Shown here in pieces: positions 8,615-17,498 of a DNA stretch of 64,000 nucleotides. The notes under the pieces are model-generated. The model was given only the letters and a program-made list of their open reading frames with translations, searched no databases and was not told the origin of the DNA. Source of the DNA: Armatimonadota bacterium (GTDB taxonomy: Bacteria; Armatimonadota; Fimbriimonadia; Fimbriimonadales; Fimbriimonadaceae); NCBI GenBank assembly GCA_027451905.1, contig DAIDHV010000009.1, positions 38,224 to 102,223 of the forward strand, given 5' to 3'. The stretch's first letter is position 1. Each line of letters starts with the position of its first letter. A program made the position numbers and the translations under genes.

Positions 8615-9700
8615 TTACTCTTCTGGTTCTTCCTCGATGTCGGGAGCATTGACCGCAGCAAAAGCTTCTTGAGCCGCCGCCCTTTCCGTCTTTAAGGACT
8701 TTCTGAGGTTGGTGTCAATTTCAGTGAAAACTTCGGTGTTGGTTTCTAAGAATTGCCTGGCGTTGTCTCGCCCTTGGCCCAATCGAACCTCACCGTAATT
8801 AAAGTAAGTGCCAGAACGCGTAATGATTCCCTTGGCCGCCGCAATATCAAGGAGGTCTCCGGCTTTGCTGATTCCTCTTCCAAAAATCATGTCAAATTCT
8901 GCATTCTTGAAGGGAGGCGCAACCTTATTCTTGACGATTTTGACTTTGGTTCTCGCTCCAATTTGATCAGTTCCCGATTTGATCGGATCGCCTTTGCGCA
9001 CCTCAAGCCGAACACTTGCCCAGAATTTTAAAGCTCGTCCGCCCGGTGTCGTCTCTGGGTTTCCGTACATGACTCCGATCTTTTCTCGAAGCTGATTGAT
9101 AAAAATGGCAGCCGTCTTGCTTTTATTGAGGCTTCCCCCTAGTTTTCTGAGGGCTTGACTCATCATGCGGGCCTGAATCCCAACAAAACTATCGCCCATT
9201 TCTCCCTCAATTTCTGCTTTGGGGACGAGGGCGGCAACCGAATCCAAAACCACAATATCGATCGCGCCTGAGCGAATAATGTTGTCCATGATTTCCAAAG
9301 CTTCTTCACCATTGCTAGGCTGAGAGATATAAAGCCGATCCACATCAACCCCGAGCGCCCGCGCATATTCGGTATCCATTGCATGCTCCGCGTCAACATA
9401 AAGGGCAAGCCCTCCTGCCCTTTGGGCCTCCGCGACGCAGTGAAGAGCAAGGGTGGTTTTGCCACCTGATTCTGGCCCGTAGATTTCGGTGATTCGCCCC
9501 CTAGGAATGCCTCCAATTCCGAGCGCCCAATCTAGAGACAGCGACCCCGTGGAAATGGCATCAATCGCTTCTCGGGTCGAATCGCCCATTCGCATGATCG
9601 CACCCTTTCCAAAGGCTCTTTCGATTTGAGACAAGGCTGCTTCAAGAGATCTCTCCCGATCTGAACCGGACGTTGGATTTTCAACTTGCTTTTTCAACAT
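8615..9700 (-). CDS. recA: Recombinase RecA
   Basis: Strand-exchange and SOS coprotease. Walker [28 protein letters not shown], Walker [31 protein letters not shown] (L2 side), [20 protein letters not shown] and [14 protein letters not shown] are all present. 361 residues with an acidic C-terminal tail (DIEEEPEE), as usual. First gene of recA-recX. Confidence 0.98.
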   Translation of the reverse strand: MLKKQVENPTSGSDRERSLEAALSQIERAFGKGAIMRMGDSTREAIDAISTGSLSLDWALGIGGIPRGRITEIYGPESGGKTTLALHCVAEAQRAGGLALYVDAEHAMDTEYARALGVDVDRLYISQPSNGEEALEIMDNIIRSGAIDIVVLDSVAALVPKAEIEGEMGDSFVGIQARMMSQALRKLGGSLNKSKTAAIFINQLREKIGVMYGNPETTPGGRALKFWASVRLEVRKGDPIKSGTDQIGARTKVKIVKNKVAPPFKNAEFDMIFGRGISKAGDLLDIAAAKGIITRSGTYFNYGEVRLGQGRDNARQFLETNTEVFTEIDTNLRKSLKTERAAAQEAFAAVNAPDIEEEPEE

Positions 9701-9720
9701 TAAAAATTTCCTCTATTGAG

Positions 9721-9739
9721 TGTACTTATTAAGTATACA
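9721..9739. promoter_or_regulatory. Palindrome in the recA promoter region
   Basis: An inverted repeat with core ACTTATTAAGT, flanked by TGTA/TACA-like ends, lies 20-40 nt upstream of the recA ATG. On the recA strand it contains TATACT, a fair -10. It could be the SOS operator or just the promoter. It is not the known Gram-positive or proteobacterial LexA consensus. Confidence 0.4.
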
Positions 9740-10249
9740 ACCGTCTACAATCTTTGCATAGGGGTGAGGTTTAAAAAACTTGCAATCAACGACAAAAATC
9801 AGTACGCAGATCCTATGCTAAATTTTTCCCAACTTTGAACTTATTGGGACTTTTGACGTACAGAATCTTGAAATTGAACCTAGGTTGGAACATGCCTTGT
9901 TAAGAGCCGGTCAAAAAGAGTGCCAGCCCCAATCCCATCACCGTCGGTTTTGCATCATGAAGACACTCGCAAATTTGCTAGATTTTAAAAAAATTGTACT
10001 TTTGCGAACTTTTTCGCCATATCATTTGTTTGCGCAATTTCGGTATATTATTGCTAAGAAACAGAAGATGCATGAGGCGTCTTCATCAATTTGGGATTGG
10101 CAAGGCACCTCGGCAGATGCCTTCATCAGTTTCAATGGCACGGATGTTGCAATAGACATTTTAGGTTATTCGCACGCATCAGTTAGCGACGTCGTTGGCA
10201 AGCGCTGCGAATCCAAAATCAACACGGTCGCAATGCAAAGGGTCAAAAA
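9740..10249. other. Intergenic region between recA and the sigma factor gene
   Basis: About 500 bp separating divergent genes. A weak 122-codon plus-strand frame here looks non-coding. Visible items are a perfect AACCTAGGTT palindrome at 9877-9886, an ATTGTACTT element near 9988, and AT-rich stretches that could hold the sigma promoter. No RNA gene recognised. Confidence 0.5.
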
Positions 10250-11149
10250 GTGAGCGCATACTTTCATGCTGGCGCTGAAGACGATGGCGTAAATTACCTC
10301 AAACGCCTCACCCAAGCCCCTCTCCTATCCAAGGTCGAGGAGGAAAATCTTGCACGGCTGGTGAAGCAGGGTGATGTCATCGCCAAAAAGCGATTAATCG
10401 AGGCCAATATGCGATTAGTTGTCTCGGTGGCCCGCTCTTACCGAAGCAATAATCTGCCGTTAGAAGACCTTATTTCAGAAGGCGCCATGGGGCTCATCCA
10501 GGCTGCCGAGCGGTTTGATCCCTCGCGAGGGTTTCGATTTACAACCTATGCCATGCATTGGATTCGTCAGGCAATAGCCCGCGCCGTTGATTGCAAAGCC
10601 AAAGCCATACGTTTGCCTGCCCATGTTATTCAATCTTTACGGAAGGTGGAAAGGGCAAGAGAAACCCTAGCCCGAGAGTTGGGATACGATCCATCCCAAG
10701 AGCAGATTGCCCAGGCGGTCGGTATTAGTCCCCTCAAACTGCGCCAACTCATGCAATCGTCACAGGATCTGCTGAGCCTTGATATGAAAATTGGGGATCA
10801 CAGTGGCATCACCCTTGGCAATATCATCCGCGATCCTAATACCTACGAGTATGAATCTCCGACTCCCTTCGACGAGCAAGTCGAGGAGCTTCATGCCCTC
10901 ATCAAAGAACTAAACAGCCGCGAACAGCAAGTTTTAAGAATGAAGCTTCATATCGAAAATGATGAAGATGGTGCTTCCGATTTAGACAGCGCGGACCGGA
11001 TGGCTCAGGAGCTCCAGCTGAGTCGAGAACGGGTTCGCCAAATTGAGGTACTTGCGATTCGAAAGCTTCGCGCGATTGCCGCAAGAAGGCGACAAGTCGC
11101 CAAACCACCAGAATCCACCGACGCGGCAAATCCAACCGAGAACACCTAA
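10250..11149 (+). CDS. RpoD/SigA-family sigma-70 factor without region 1.1
   Basis: RNA polymerase sigma factor. Region 1.2-like YLKRLTQAPLLSKVEEENLARLV; region 2 RLIEANMRLVVSVARSY, DLISEGAMGLIQAAERFDP and RGFRFTTYAMHWIRQAIARAV; region 3 around KVERARETLARELGYDPSQE; region 4 LNSREQQVLRMKL and LSRERVRQIEVLAIRKL. A short acidic insert (ENDEDGASDLDSAD) sits inside region 4. At 299 residues it lacks region 1.1 and the long non-conserved region, so it may be a group 2 sigma or a compact SigA. The start is GTG at 10250, with AAAGG about 8 nt upstream. Confidence 0.92.
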   Translation: MSAYFHAGAEDDGVNYLKRLTQAPLLSKVEEENLARLVKQGDVIAKKRLIEANMRLVVSVARSYRSNNLPLEDLISEGAMGLIQAAERFDPSRGFRFTTYAMHWIRQAIARAVDCKAKAIRLPAHVIQSLRKVERARETLARELGYDPSQEQIAQAVGISPLKLRQLMQSSQDLLSLDMKIGDHSGITLGNIIRDPNTYEYESPTPFDEQVEELHALIKELNSREQQVLRMKLHIENDEDGASDLDSADRMAQELQLSRERVRQIEVLAIRKLRAIAARRRQVAKPPESTDAANPTENT

Positions 11150-11315
11150 TCTAACCCTTCAAGGTCTGGTTTTCTCGCAATCCTGCCCCGAATTTGCTAC
11201 CACCTATCCTTCCCAAATTAGCTATCATCTATCCTTCCCCATCTCCGATGGGGAAGGTGGCCCCCCGTTCAAACGGGGGATCGGATGGGGAATTTTTTTT
11301 ATTTGTTTGGAGGAG

Positions 11316-11397
11316 TTGACCTCCCTTCCTTTCATCGCGAAGCGTTGAGAGGAAGGGTCGGGGATGGAGAACAGATATCCATTCCCCTCCGCTGGAG
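11316..11397 (+). repeat. Dispersed REP-like repeat, copy A
   Basis: 82-bp element. Its core (11323-11357) is a 35-nt imperfect palindrome: CCCTTCCTTTCA pairs with TGAGAGGAAGGG around TCGCGAAGCG. It is nearly identical in inverted orientation at 50912-50993, and the core recurs at 35581-35615. Confidence 0.85.
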
Positions 11398-11568
11398 AGG
11401 TGCACCCCGTTCAAACGGGGGGGCCGGAAGGGGAAAGACATTTCTACCCACACTTATTCGATTCCAAATAAAATGATGTGACGATCACGTTTGCCCAACC
11501 CCAGCAAAGCTAGGGATGGGAGTTTAGGTTTAAATCTAGATCTCCACCCTTATCCGGAGCCAAAACAG

Positions 11569-11600
11569 GACGGGGCTGCCTCAAAAGAGGCAGCCCCGTC
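11569..11600 (-). terminator. Rho-independent terminator for the cytochrome lipoprotein gene
   Basis: Perfect 14-bp stem (GACGGGGCTGCCTC / GAGGCAGCCCCGTC) with an AAAA loop, 25 nt beyond the stop of the minus-strand gene, followed on that strand by TGTTTTGG. Confidence 0.8.
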
Positions 11601-11624
11601 AAACCCGATAACCCGCCGAAAAAC

Positions 11625-12236
11625 TTACTTCTGCTTAGCGCCTTGGTCAATCCAAGTGTCAACGGACTTGATGTCGGCCGCACTTAACTGAGGTGCCCCA
11701 ATTGGCATAGGCGTCACTCCATGAGTGTGGTTAATCGCCCAAGACAAAGCGCTGTCCTTAGAATCTCCAGGCTTTACAACAGGACCCCTGTTTCCACCCT
11801 TCATAATCCCCGCGTAACTAGAAAGGTCAATTCCCTTTCTTGCCCGTGGCCCCTGATGGCATTTCACACAGTTGGCGGTCATGATGGCTTGCACGCTGGC
11901 AAACGCCACAACCGTAGCATTAGAGCCTTTCACCATTCCCGTTGTTCCCTTGCCCTTAGCCGATGTTGAGCCCTTACCCGCAGGCGAAGGTGTGCCAGAG
12001 CCAGAAGCAGGTGCGCCGGTTGTAGAAGATGCGGTGCCCCCGGTGGATGTAGCAGGAGCTCCGGTGGTTGCTGAGCCTGTGGTTGAAGCTGTTGAGCCGG
12101 TTGTAGCAGTGGTCGCGCCTCCAGTGGAAGACGAGCCAGAGTCAGTCGTGGGCGAAGAGTTGCAACCAACGATCGCGGTCGCGACTGGGCCGATGAGGAA
12201 AAGTCCAACGAGGACGGTATTTTTGCTGAGTTTCAT
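11625..12236 (-). CDS. Lipoprotein with C-terminal planctomycete-type cytochrome c domain
   Basis: N-terminal signal with lipobox-like AIVGC (Cys about residue 25). Then a low-complexity Thr/Ser/Gly/Ala linker of ~75 residues (TTGSTASTTGSATTG type). Then a single c-type heme domain with heme-binding CVKCH, and TPMPIGAPQLSAADIKSVDTWI supplying the Met region and C-terminal helix. Such domains occur as periplasmic or surface electron carriers. Expected to sit on the outer face of a membrane. Monocistronic, with a strong terminator behind it. Confidence 0.88.
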   Translation of the reverse strand: MKLSKNTVLVGLFLIGPVATAIVGCNSSPTTDSGSSSTGGATTATTGSTASTTGSATTGAPATSTGGTASSTTGAPASGSGTPSPAGKGSTSAKGKGTTGMVKGSNATVVAFASVQAIMTANCVKCHQGPRARKGIDLSSYAGIMKGGNRGPVVKPGDSKDSALSWAINHTHGVTPMPIGAPQLSAADIKSVDTWIDQGAKQK

Positions 12237-12350
12237 CTCCGTGATTACACTATAACAAGTTTCTTTTCTGTTTTGAAGCCCGATCTAGCCTTTTGAAACT
12301 ATATTGCGCAAATTTGCCAAGCCTCAGCAGGGGATTCTGTTCCATTTTTT

Positions 12351-12407
12351 GAACCCAAACAGGTTCAATTGCTGTTCCAACAGGTACAATTTAAGGGTTA
12401 GAACCTG
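12351..12407 (+). promoter_or_regulatory. gyrB upstream region with repeated CAGGTWC boxes
   Basis: GAACC-6nt-GGTTC inverted repeat at 12351-12366. The 11-mer CAGGTWCAATT occurs at 12360-12370 and again at 12381-12391, exactly 21 bp apart, and an inverted copy GAACCTG lies at 12401-12407. TACAAT at 12385-12390 is a possible -10. Looks like a multi-site operator for gyrB; the protein involved is unknown. Confidence 0.5.
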
Positions 12408-12425
12408 CTTCTAAAGAATAACTGG

Positions 12426-14564
12426 ATGGCCGACAAAGAATTTCCTCAGGACGATCAACAAGAACATATCGATAGCATCCTAGAAAAAGTAACCGGGGAT
12501 TACAATGCAGACCAAATTCAGGTCCTAGAAGGACTAGAGGCGGTACGCAAAAGGCCAGGCATGTACGTTGGAGACAACGGCAAGCGGGGCCTTCACCAAA
12601 TGTTCCGAGAAGTTATTGACAACTCGGTTGATGAAGCCCTTGCCGGCCATTGTGATCATATCATTGTCATTCTCCACGAAGACAATTCGGTAGAGGTCAT
12701 TGATAACGGTCGAGGAATTCCCGTTGATCAGCACGCCAAAATGGGGGTCAGTGCGCTTGAAGTTGTCATGACCGTCCTTCACGCGGGCGGTAAATTTGAT
12801 AACGAAGGCAAAGGCAGCTACAAAACCTCGGGCGGTCTTCATGGCGTCGGCGTTTCCTGTACCAATGCCCTTTCTGCTTGGCTTGTTGCAACCGTAAGGC
12901 GTAGCGGCAAAATATGGCAGCAAAAATACCAAAAGGGCATCCCAGTTGCCCCCGTTCAAGAAATTGGCAACGCCGAAGATACTGGCACCAGCATCCGATG
13001 GCTTGCCGACGATTCGGTTCTCACCGAAACCCATTACGATACTTCCATTTTCAAGCTTCGGATGAGGGAGCTGGCCTATCTTAACGCCAAGGTCAAGTTC
13101 GAGTTTATTGATAAGCAAGATCCCGAAAACTCCGAGGTCTTCTTTTACCAAAGAGGCATTCCTCAATTGGTCGAAGACCTCAATTCTGGCAAAGATGGGC
13201 TCCATCCTGTGATTGGTTTCCGCCGTGAAAAAGACGGCACCGAAGTGGAAGTTGCCCTTCAGTACACAGACGCAATTAACACCACAATTCTTGCCTTTAG
13301 CAACAATATCCACAATCCGGATGGTGGAACTCATGTTTCCGGATTCAATGCCGCCGTCACCAGGGTCATCAACGCCTATGCCCGCAAAATGAACATCCTC
13401 AAAGAAAAAGACACAAACTTTACCTCTGATGATGTCAGCGAGGGCCTCACTGCCGTCATTAGTTTGCGCCTGCCCAACCCAAGTTACAACTCACAAGATA
13501 AGGTCAAGCTGGTAACCCCAGAGGTTCAAGGGCTCACCAATTCCCTGGTTGGTGATGGGCTTAGCACCTATTTTGACGAAACCCCTGCCATTGCCAAGCG
13601 GATCATGGATAAAGCCCTCTTGGCACAACGGGTTCGGGAAGCGGCAAGGAAGGCAGCCGAAAATATCCGGCGCTCCAACAGCATGGACACCTTTGGCCTT
13701 CCCGGAAAGCTACAAGACTGCGTCAGCAAGAATCCAGCCGAATGTGAGCTGTTCTTGATGGAAGGAGACTCCGCAGGAGGCTCCGCCAAAGGAGCTAGAG
13801 ACCGCAGAACCCAAGCCCTCTTGCCTCTGCGCGGAAAGATTCTTAACGTCGAAAGAGCCCGCATCGATAAGGCCCTTGATAATAATGAAATTCAATCCCT
13901 CATTGCTGCCCTTGGGGTGGGATTTGACCTCAGCCTTGGCCGAAAGCAAGCCGATGACGAAGACTCTGACAGTGCAGAAAACCAGCCTGAATTAGAATTT
14001 ACAACCCCCATTGCAGAAGAAAAGAACGGCAATGGCCTTCATCACTTCAAAAGCGCTAAAAAAGAGAAGACTCGTGATAGAGAAGTCGAATTCGATATCA
14101 CCAAGCTTCGCTACAACAAAATCATCCTGATGACGGATGCTGACGTTGATGGCGAGCATATCCGCACCCTCTTACTGACCTTTTTCTACCGGTATATGAA
14201 ACCACTGGTCATGAACGGACACATTTACCTTGCTCAGCCGCCGCTGTTTGTTGTAAAAGTTGGCGCCAACGAACGCTACTATGCGATGACAATTGAAGAG
14301 CGAAACGAAATCATCAAAGGCCTGAAAAAGAAAAACTACAGCGTAACCCGCTTTAAAGGTCTTGGCGAAATGAACGCAGAAGAGCTTGATGAAACTACTA
14401 TGAACCCCAGCAAGAGAAAGCTTATTCAAGTGGTAGTTGATCCTGAATTTGAAGGCGAAGTAGAGAAAATGTTTAGCCGCCTGATGGGCGATAAAGTGGA
14501 ACCAAGAAGAGAATTTATTGAGGCCCACGCTCGCCAAGCCGGCAATGTTGACTGGCACTACTAA
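12426..14564 (+). CDS. gyrB: DNA gyrase subunit B
   Basis: ATPase/TOPRIM subunit of type II topoisomerase. GHKL ATPase: VLEGLEAVRKRPGMYVGD, EVIDNSVDEALAG, DNGRGIPV, GLHGVGVSCTNALS. TOPRIM: EGDSAGGSAKGARDRRTQALLPLRGKILNVE (read as consecutive motifs) and MTDADVDGEHIRTLLLTFFYR. The C-terminus has FKGLGEMNAEEL and the DFIEAHA-like REFIEAHA. 712 residues exceed the ~640 of the short GyrB form. An acidic, low-complexity insert of ~45 residues (about 506-552, ADDEDSDSAENQ... KKEKTRDREVE) sits inside TOPRIM between the EGDS and DADVDG parts. ParE is an alternative name, but the overall match is GyrB. Confidence 0.93.
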   Translation: MADKEFPQDDQQEHIDSILEKVTGDYNADQIQVLEGLEAVRKRPGMYVGDNGKRGLHQMFREVIDNSVDEALAGHCDHIIVILHEDNSVEVIDNGRGIPVDQHAKMGVSALEVVMTVLHAGGKFDNEGKGSYKTSGGLHGVGVSCTNALSAWLVATVRRSGKIWQQKYQKGIPVAPVQEIGNAEDTGTSIRWLADDSVLTETHYDTSIFKLRMRELAYLNAKVKFEFIDKQDPENSEVFFYQRGIPQLVEDLNSGKDGLHPVIGFRREKDGTEVEVALQYTDAINTTILAFSNNIHNPDGGTHVSGFNAAVTRVINAYARKMNILKEKDTNFTSDDVSEGLTAVISLRLPNPSYNSQDKVKLVTPEVQGLTNSLVGDGLSTYFDETPAIAKRIMDKALLAQRVREAARKAAENIRRSNSMDTFGLPGKLQDCVSKNPAECELFLMEGDSAGGSAKGARDRRTQALLPLRGKILNVERARIDKALDNNEIQSLIAALGVGFDLSLGRKQADDEDSDSAENQPELEFTTPIAEEKNGNGLHHFKSAKKEKTRDREVEFDITKLRYNKIILMTDADVDGEHIRTLLLTFFYRYMKPLVMNGHIYLAQPPLFVVKVGANERYYAMTIEERNEIIKGLKKKNYSVTRFKGLGEMNAEELDETTMNPSKRKLIQVVVDPEFEGEVEKMFSRLMGDKVEPRREFIEAHARQAGNVDWHY

Positions 14565-14595
14565 CTTCGGCTTATAATCATTGAGGGCCAATTGG

Positions 14596-14642
14596 CAATC
14601 TTATGAGATCGGCTAGATGCTGGCTTCAATCTTATAAGATTG
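14596..14642. promoter_or_regulatory. Paired palindromes upstream of priA
   Basis: CAATCTTATAAGATTG at 14627-14642 is a perfect 16-bp palindrome. CAATCTTATGAGATCG at 14596-14611 is an imperfect copy 31 bp upstream, three helical turns. The second ends 9 nt before the priA ATG, so it would act as an operator on that gene. Confidence 0.5.
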
Positions 14643-14651
14643 GTTGGACTA

Positions 14652-17150
14652 ATGTCTATAAACAACAAACCGCTTCCCCCTGAACAGGATCCCTTTGCCC
14701 CCACCCGCAAGCATTGGCTTGTTGACGCCATCATAGACCCTCGCTCGGCACGGTTAGACCGCCCCTTAACCTACCTTTCCAATTGTGAATTGGCACCTGG
14801 TCAGGCCATTATTGTTCCCGTAGGCAAAAAAGATGGGCTGGCCTTTGTGCTGACTTGTCAGCCCGCCCCCGATCAAACCGAAGGCGTCCTTCACCGCCAT
14901 ATCATCGATCAAATAGAAGGAATCTCCATTCCCCCATCCCTTTTTGAACTTGCAAAGTTCATTTCCGAAGAATCCTTATGCTCGCTAAGCGTAGCCCTAG
15001 GTGCCGCAATCCCGGCTGGAATGAGAGACCGCCTTGCCACAACCTGGACCCTTGTCACCGGCGCAGCCCCGAGCAAACCTAAGAAACGTGACTTTCAGTT
15101 GAGGCCCGATAGCGAAATGAAATTGCCGCCCCTCCAAGCCCAGGTTCTAGACATATTAGAAGCGGAGGGTGGCCAAATCGTAGAAAAGAAGGGTCACAAG
15201 TGGGAGCCAGGCACGCTCAGAACCCTGCTCACCCTCAGCAAAGCAGGGCTAGTCACAAGAAAGCTCACCTTTGTAGAACTCACTGAGTCTAGAAGCCAAG
15301 ACAAACTTTGGGCGCTCAACCCAAACGAAGCCATCATTGAGACGTTTTTAAGAAACGAATCCAAACGCAAACCGGCCCAAGCTCTCGCCCTCATTTCGAT
15401 CCAACAGTCTCACGTTAATGAGGGCCGCCCCGAGTTCACAAGCAGCGACATCAAAGCCATGGCTGGGGTAACCGATGCGGTCATCAAGTCTTTGGCCAGC
15501 CAGCAGCTTTTGGTAGAAATAACTCGGCAAGAAAGCTTTCCTCAATCCGAGCCTCCAAGCCCCAATGCCAGCCAATCCAAGGCCATTGCTGCCATTACCG
15601 CGGCAGTTAAAAAAAGAAAATTCCAATCCTTTCTTCTATTTGGGGTGACCGGCAGCGGAAAGACCGAAGTGTATCTGCGAGCCGCCTCCCAGGCTCTTCA
15701 TGCAGGAAGACAGGTGCTGTATCTTGTTCCCGAAATTGCCCTTGCTGCCCAGTCTATTGGCAGAATCCGAGAGAGATTTGGCGACCGCGCCACCGTCCTT
15801 CACAGTGATCTCACCGCAACCGAGCGGTTGAATAATTTTCACAAAATCAGAACGGGCAAGGCTCCCATCGTGCTGGGAGCAAGGTCGGCTCTGTTTGCCC
15901 CCTTAGACAACATCGGGCTGATCATCCTTGATGAAGAGCATGATGGAGCCTACAAGCAAGACGTTGAACCCCGATACCATGCAAAGCTTGCCGCTCAAAA
16001 GCTTGCCCAAATCCATCAGTGCCCCCTAGTCTTGGGTTCCGCAACTCCGTCGATAGAAACTTTCTATGAAGCAGAAACTGGCAAAACCACCTTTTTAGAA
16101 ATGCCCCACCGCGCCGCCGAAGCAGAACTGCCGGAGGTCAAAATTGTCGATCTCACCGAAGGGTATCGACAGCATCATCCTAAGATCATCAGCCCTGCCC
16201 TTGCCGAGCTTCTTGCCGAAACCCTTGCAAGCGGAGACCAGGTCATTTTGTTCCTCAACCGAAGGGCCTATACCCCTTTTATGCTATGCCGAGACTGTGG
16301 CAGAAGGTGGACATGTCCCCGCTGCTCGGTGACCTTGAGCTATCACAAACACGAAAAAACCCTGAAGTGCCACCACTGCGGCCATGTTGAGATCCCCCCC
16401 GAGCAATGCCCCGATTGTGGAAATAGCCGAATCGCTCCGGTTGGCCTTGGCACCGAAAAGGTTGAAGAGGCGGTCAGAGAACTCCACCCCGAGGTCAGCA
16501 TTGCCAGACTGGACCGTGATTTCACAGCAAAAAAGGGAGCTTTAGAGGCTATTCTTGCTTCTTTCCGAAGCGGAGAAACCCAAATCCTCGTCGGAACTCA
16601 GATGGTTGCCAAGGGACTCGATTTCCCCGGTGTGACCCTTGTTGGAGTTATAGCTGCTGATACTTCCATCAACCTGCCCGACTACAGAAGCAGCGAAAGG
16701 GCCTTTCAACTGCTATCGCAGGTTTCTGGCAGAGCGGGAAGAGGCAAAAAAGCGGGCCGAGTTGTTATTCAAACCTTTCAGCCGTCTCATCCCTCCGTTC
16801 TTTGTGCCCAAACTCATGAATACAGAAGCTTTTACGAAATCCTAAAGGCAGAACGCATGGCGTCAAGTTATCCACCGTTCGTGCGGATAGTCAATGTAGT
16901 CTGCTCTGGAGAAGACAAGACTAAGGTTGAACTGAAATCTTTAGAATTAGCCGAAAAACTTCAATCTTTCGGTGAAGTGCTGGGCCCCGCCGATTGCGCT
17001 ATTGAACGAATTCGCGATCGGTGGAGGCGCCATGTTTTTATTAAAATCCCTCCCAGTCAACCGATCGGCCCCCTCAAAGAACTGGTTCCCATCTATCCAG
17101 ACAAAGCCGTCAGCGTGGTGTTTGACGTTGACCCTAATTCTATGATGTAA
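14652..17150 (+). CDS. priA: Primosomal protein N' (replication restart helicase PriA)
   Basis: Superfamily 2 helicase that reloads the replisome at stalled forks. N-terminal 3'-DNA-binding region; Walker A FGVTGSGKTEVYLRAA; DEEHDGAYKQD (DEEH box); zinc-binding CRDCGRRWTCPRCS and CHHCGHVEIPPEQCPDCGN (eight Cys); then GTQMVAKGLDFPGVTLVGVI and QVSGRAGRG. ATG at 14652 is preferred to a TTG at 14640 that overlaps the palindrome. The ~832 residues are normal. Confidence 0.96.
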   Translation: MSINNKPLPPEQDPFAPTRKHWLVDAIIDPRSARLDRPLTYLSNCELAPGQAIIVPVGKKDGLAFVLTCQPAPDQTEGVLHRHIIDQIEGISIPPSLFELAKFISEESLCSLSVALGAAIPAGMRDRLATTWTLVTGAAPSKPKKRDFQLRPDSEMKLPPLQAQVLDILEAEGGQIVEKKGHKWEPGTLRTLLTLSKAGLVTRKLTFVELTESRSQDKLWALNPNEAIIETFLRNESKRKPAQALALISIQQSHVNEGRPEFTSSDIKAMAGVTDAVIKSLASQQLLVEITRQESFPQSEPPSPNASQSKAIAAITAAVKKRKFQSFLLFGVTGSGKTEVYLRAASQALHAGRQVLYLVPEIALAAQSIGRIRERFGDRATVLHSDLTATERLNNFHKIRTGKAPIVLGARSALFAPLDNIGLIILDEEHDGAYKQDVEPRYHAKLAAQKLAQIHQCPLVLGSATPSIETFYEAETGKTTFLEMPHRAAEAELPEVKIVDLTEGYRQHHPKIISPALAELLAETLASGDQVILFLNRRAYTPFMLCRDCGRRWTCPRCSVTLSYHKHEKTLKCHHCGHVEIPPEQCPDCGNSRIAPVGLGTEKVEEAVRELHPEVSIARLDRDFTAKKGALEAILASFRSGETQILVGTQMVAKGLDFPGVTLVGVIAADTSINLPDYRSSERAFQLLSQVSGRAGRGKKAGRVVIQTFQPSHPSVLCAQTHEYRSFYEILKAERMASSYPPFVRIVNVVCSGEDKTKVELKSLELAEKLQSFGEVLGPADCAIERIRDRWRRHVFIKIPPSQPIGPLKELVPIYPDKAVSVVFDVDPNSMM

Positions 17151-17184
17151 TTTCCACCAAGACCGAACTTCAGGCAAAGGAAAA

Positions 17185-17210
17185 GGGCTGGTGGACTAAT
17201 CCACCAGCCC
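17185..17210. terminator. Terminator between priA and the lipoprotein gene
   Basis: Perfect 10-bp stem (GGGCTGGTGG / CCACCAGCCC), loop ACTAAT. On the minus strand it is followed by TTTTCC. Convergent genes end on both sides. Confidence 0.75.
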
Positions 17211-17224
17211 ATTAAGTTACAGGC

Positions 17225-17494
17225 TTACTTGCCAGCCGAGGCAGGAGGAGTTCCTGCTCCCGGAGTTGTCTGACCAGTTGCAGCACCACCCATCTGAACA
17301 TTGTGCTTCTTTTGCCCGACTCCAACCAAACCTGGCGGCGGTGCCGCATTAGGTCCGTTAGGAGCACCTGGTGCCATCGGTGGTTGACTCATGACATTCT
17401 TGAGCTTCGCTTTTTGATCAGCGCTCATGTCAGAGCTACAACCAATGATCAGGAGACCTAAACAAAGAATGGCAAAGGCACTGGCGAACTTCAC
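17225..17494 (-). CDS. Small Pro/Gly-rich lipoprotein
   Basis: Using GTG at 17494 gives VKFASAFAILCLGLLIIGCSS, a clean lipoprotein signal with lipobox LIIGC. The mature part is ~68 residues rich in Pro, Gly and Ala (APGAPNGPNAAPPPGLVGVG), with no known domain. The frame extends upstream, but GTG starts 4 nt after the upstream pseudopilin stop (17499), fitting an operon. A second pseudopilin-small lipoprotein arrangement occurs at 29.0-30.6 kb. Confidence 0.7.
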   Translation of the reverse strand: MKFASAFAILCLGLLIIGCSSDMSADQKAKLKNVMSQPPMAPGAPNGPNAAPPPGLVGVGQKKHNVQMGGAATGQTTPGAGTPPASAGK

Positions 17495-17498
17495 TCGA

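Larger units (their letters stand above)
11150..11624. repeat. Hairpin- and repeat-rich intergenic region
   Basis: No gene. It contains a perfect 11-bp hairpin at 11233-11257 (CCTTCCCCATC / GATGGGGAAGG, loop TCC); a CCCCCGTTCAAACGGGGG palindrome at about 11263-11280 with a second CCCCGTTCAAACGGGG near 11405-11422; the 82-bp dispersed repeat at 11316-11397; and the terminator at 11569. The first hairpin may terminate the sigma gene. Confidence 0.7.

Noticed and set aside
9700..9760. Classical LexA box upstream of recA
   Set aside because: Neither GAAC-N4-GTTC nor CTG-N10-CAG is present; only an unrelated AT-rich palindrome.
9885..10253. 122-codon frame between recA and the sigma factor
   Set aside because: No domain, no ribosome site, irregular composition, and it overlaps the sigma gene start by 4 nt.
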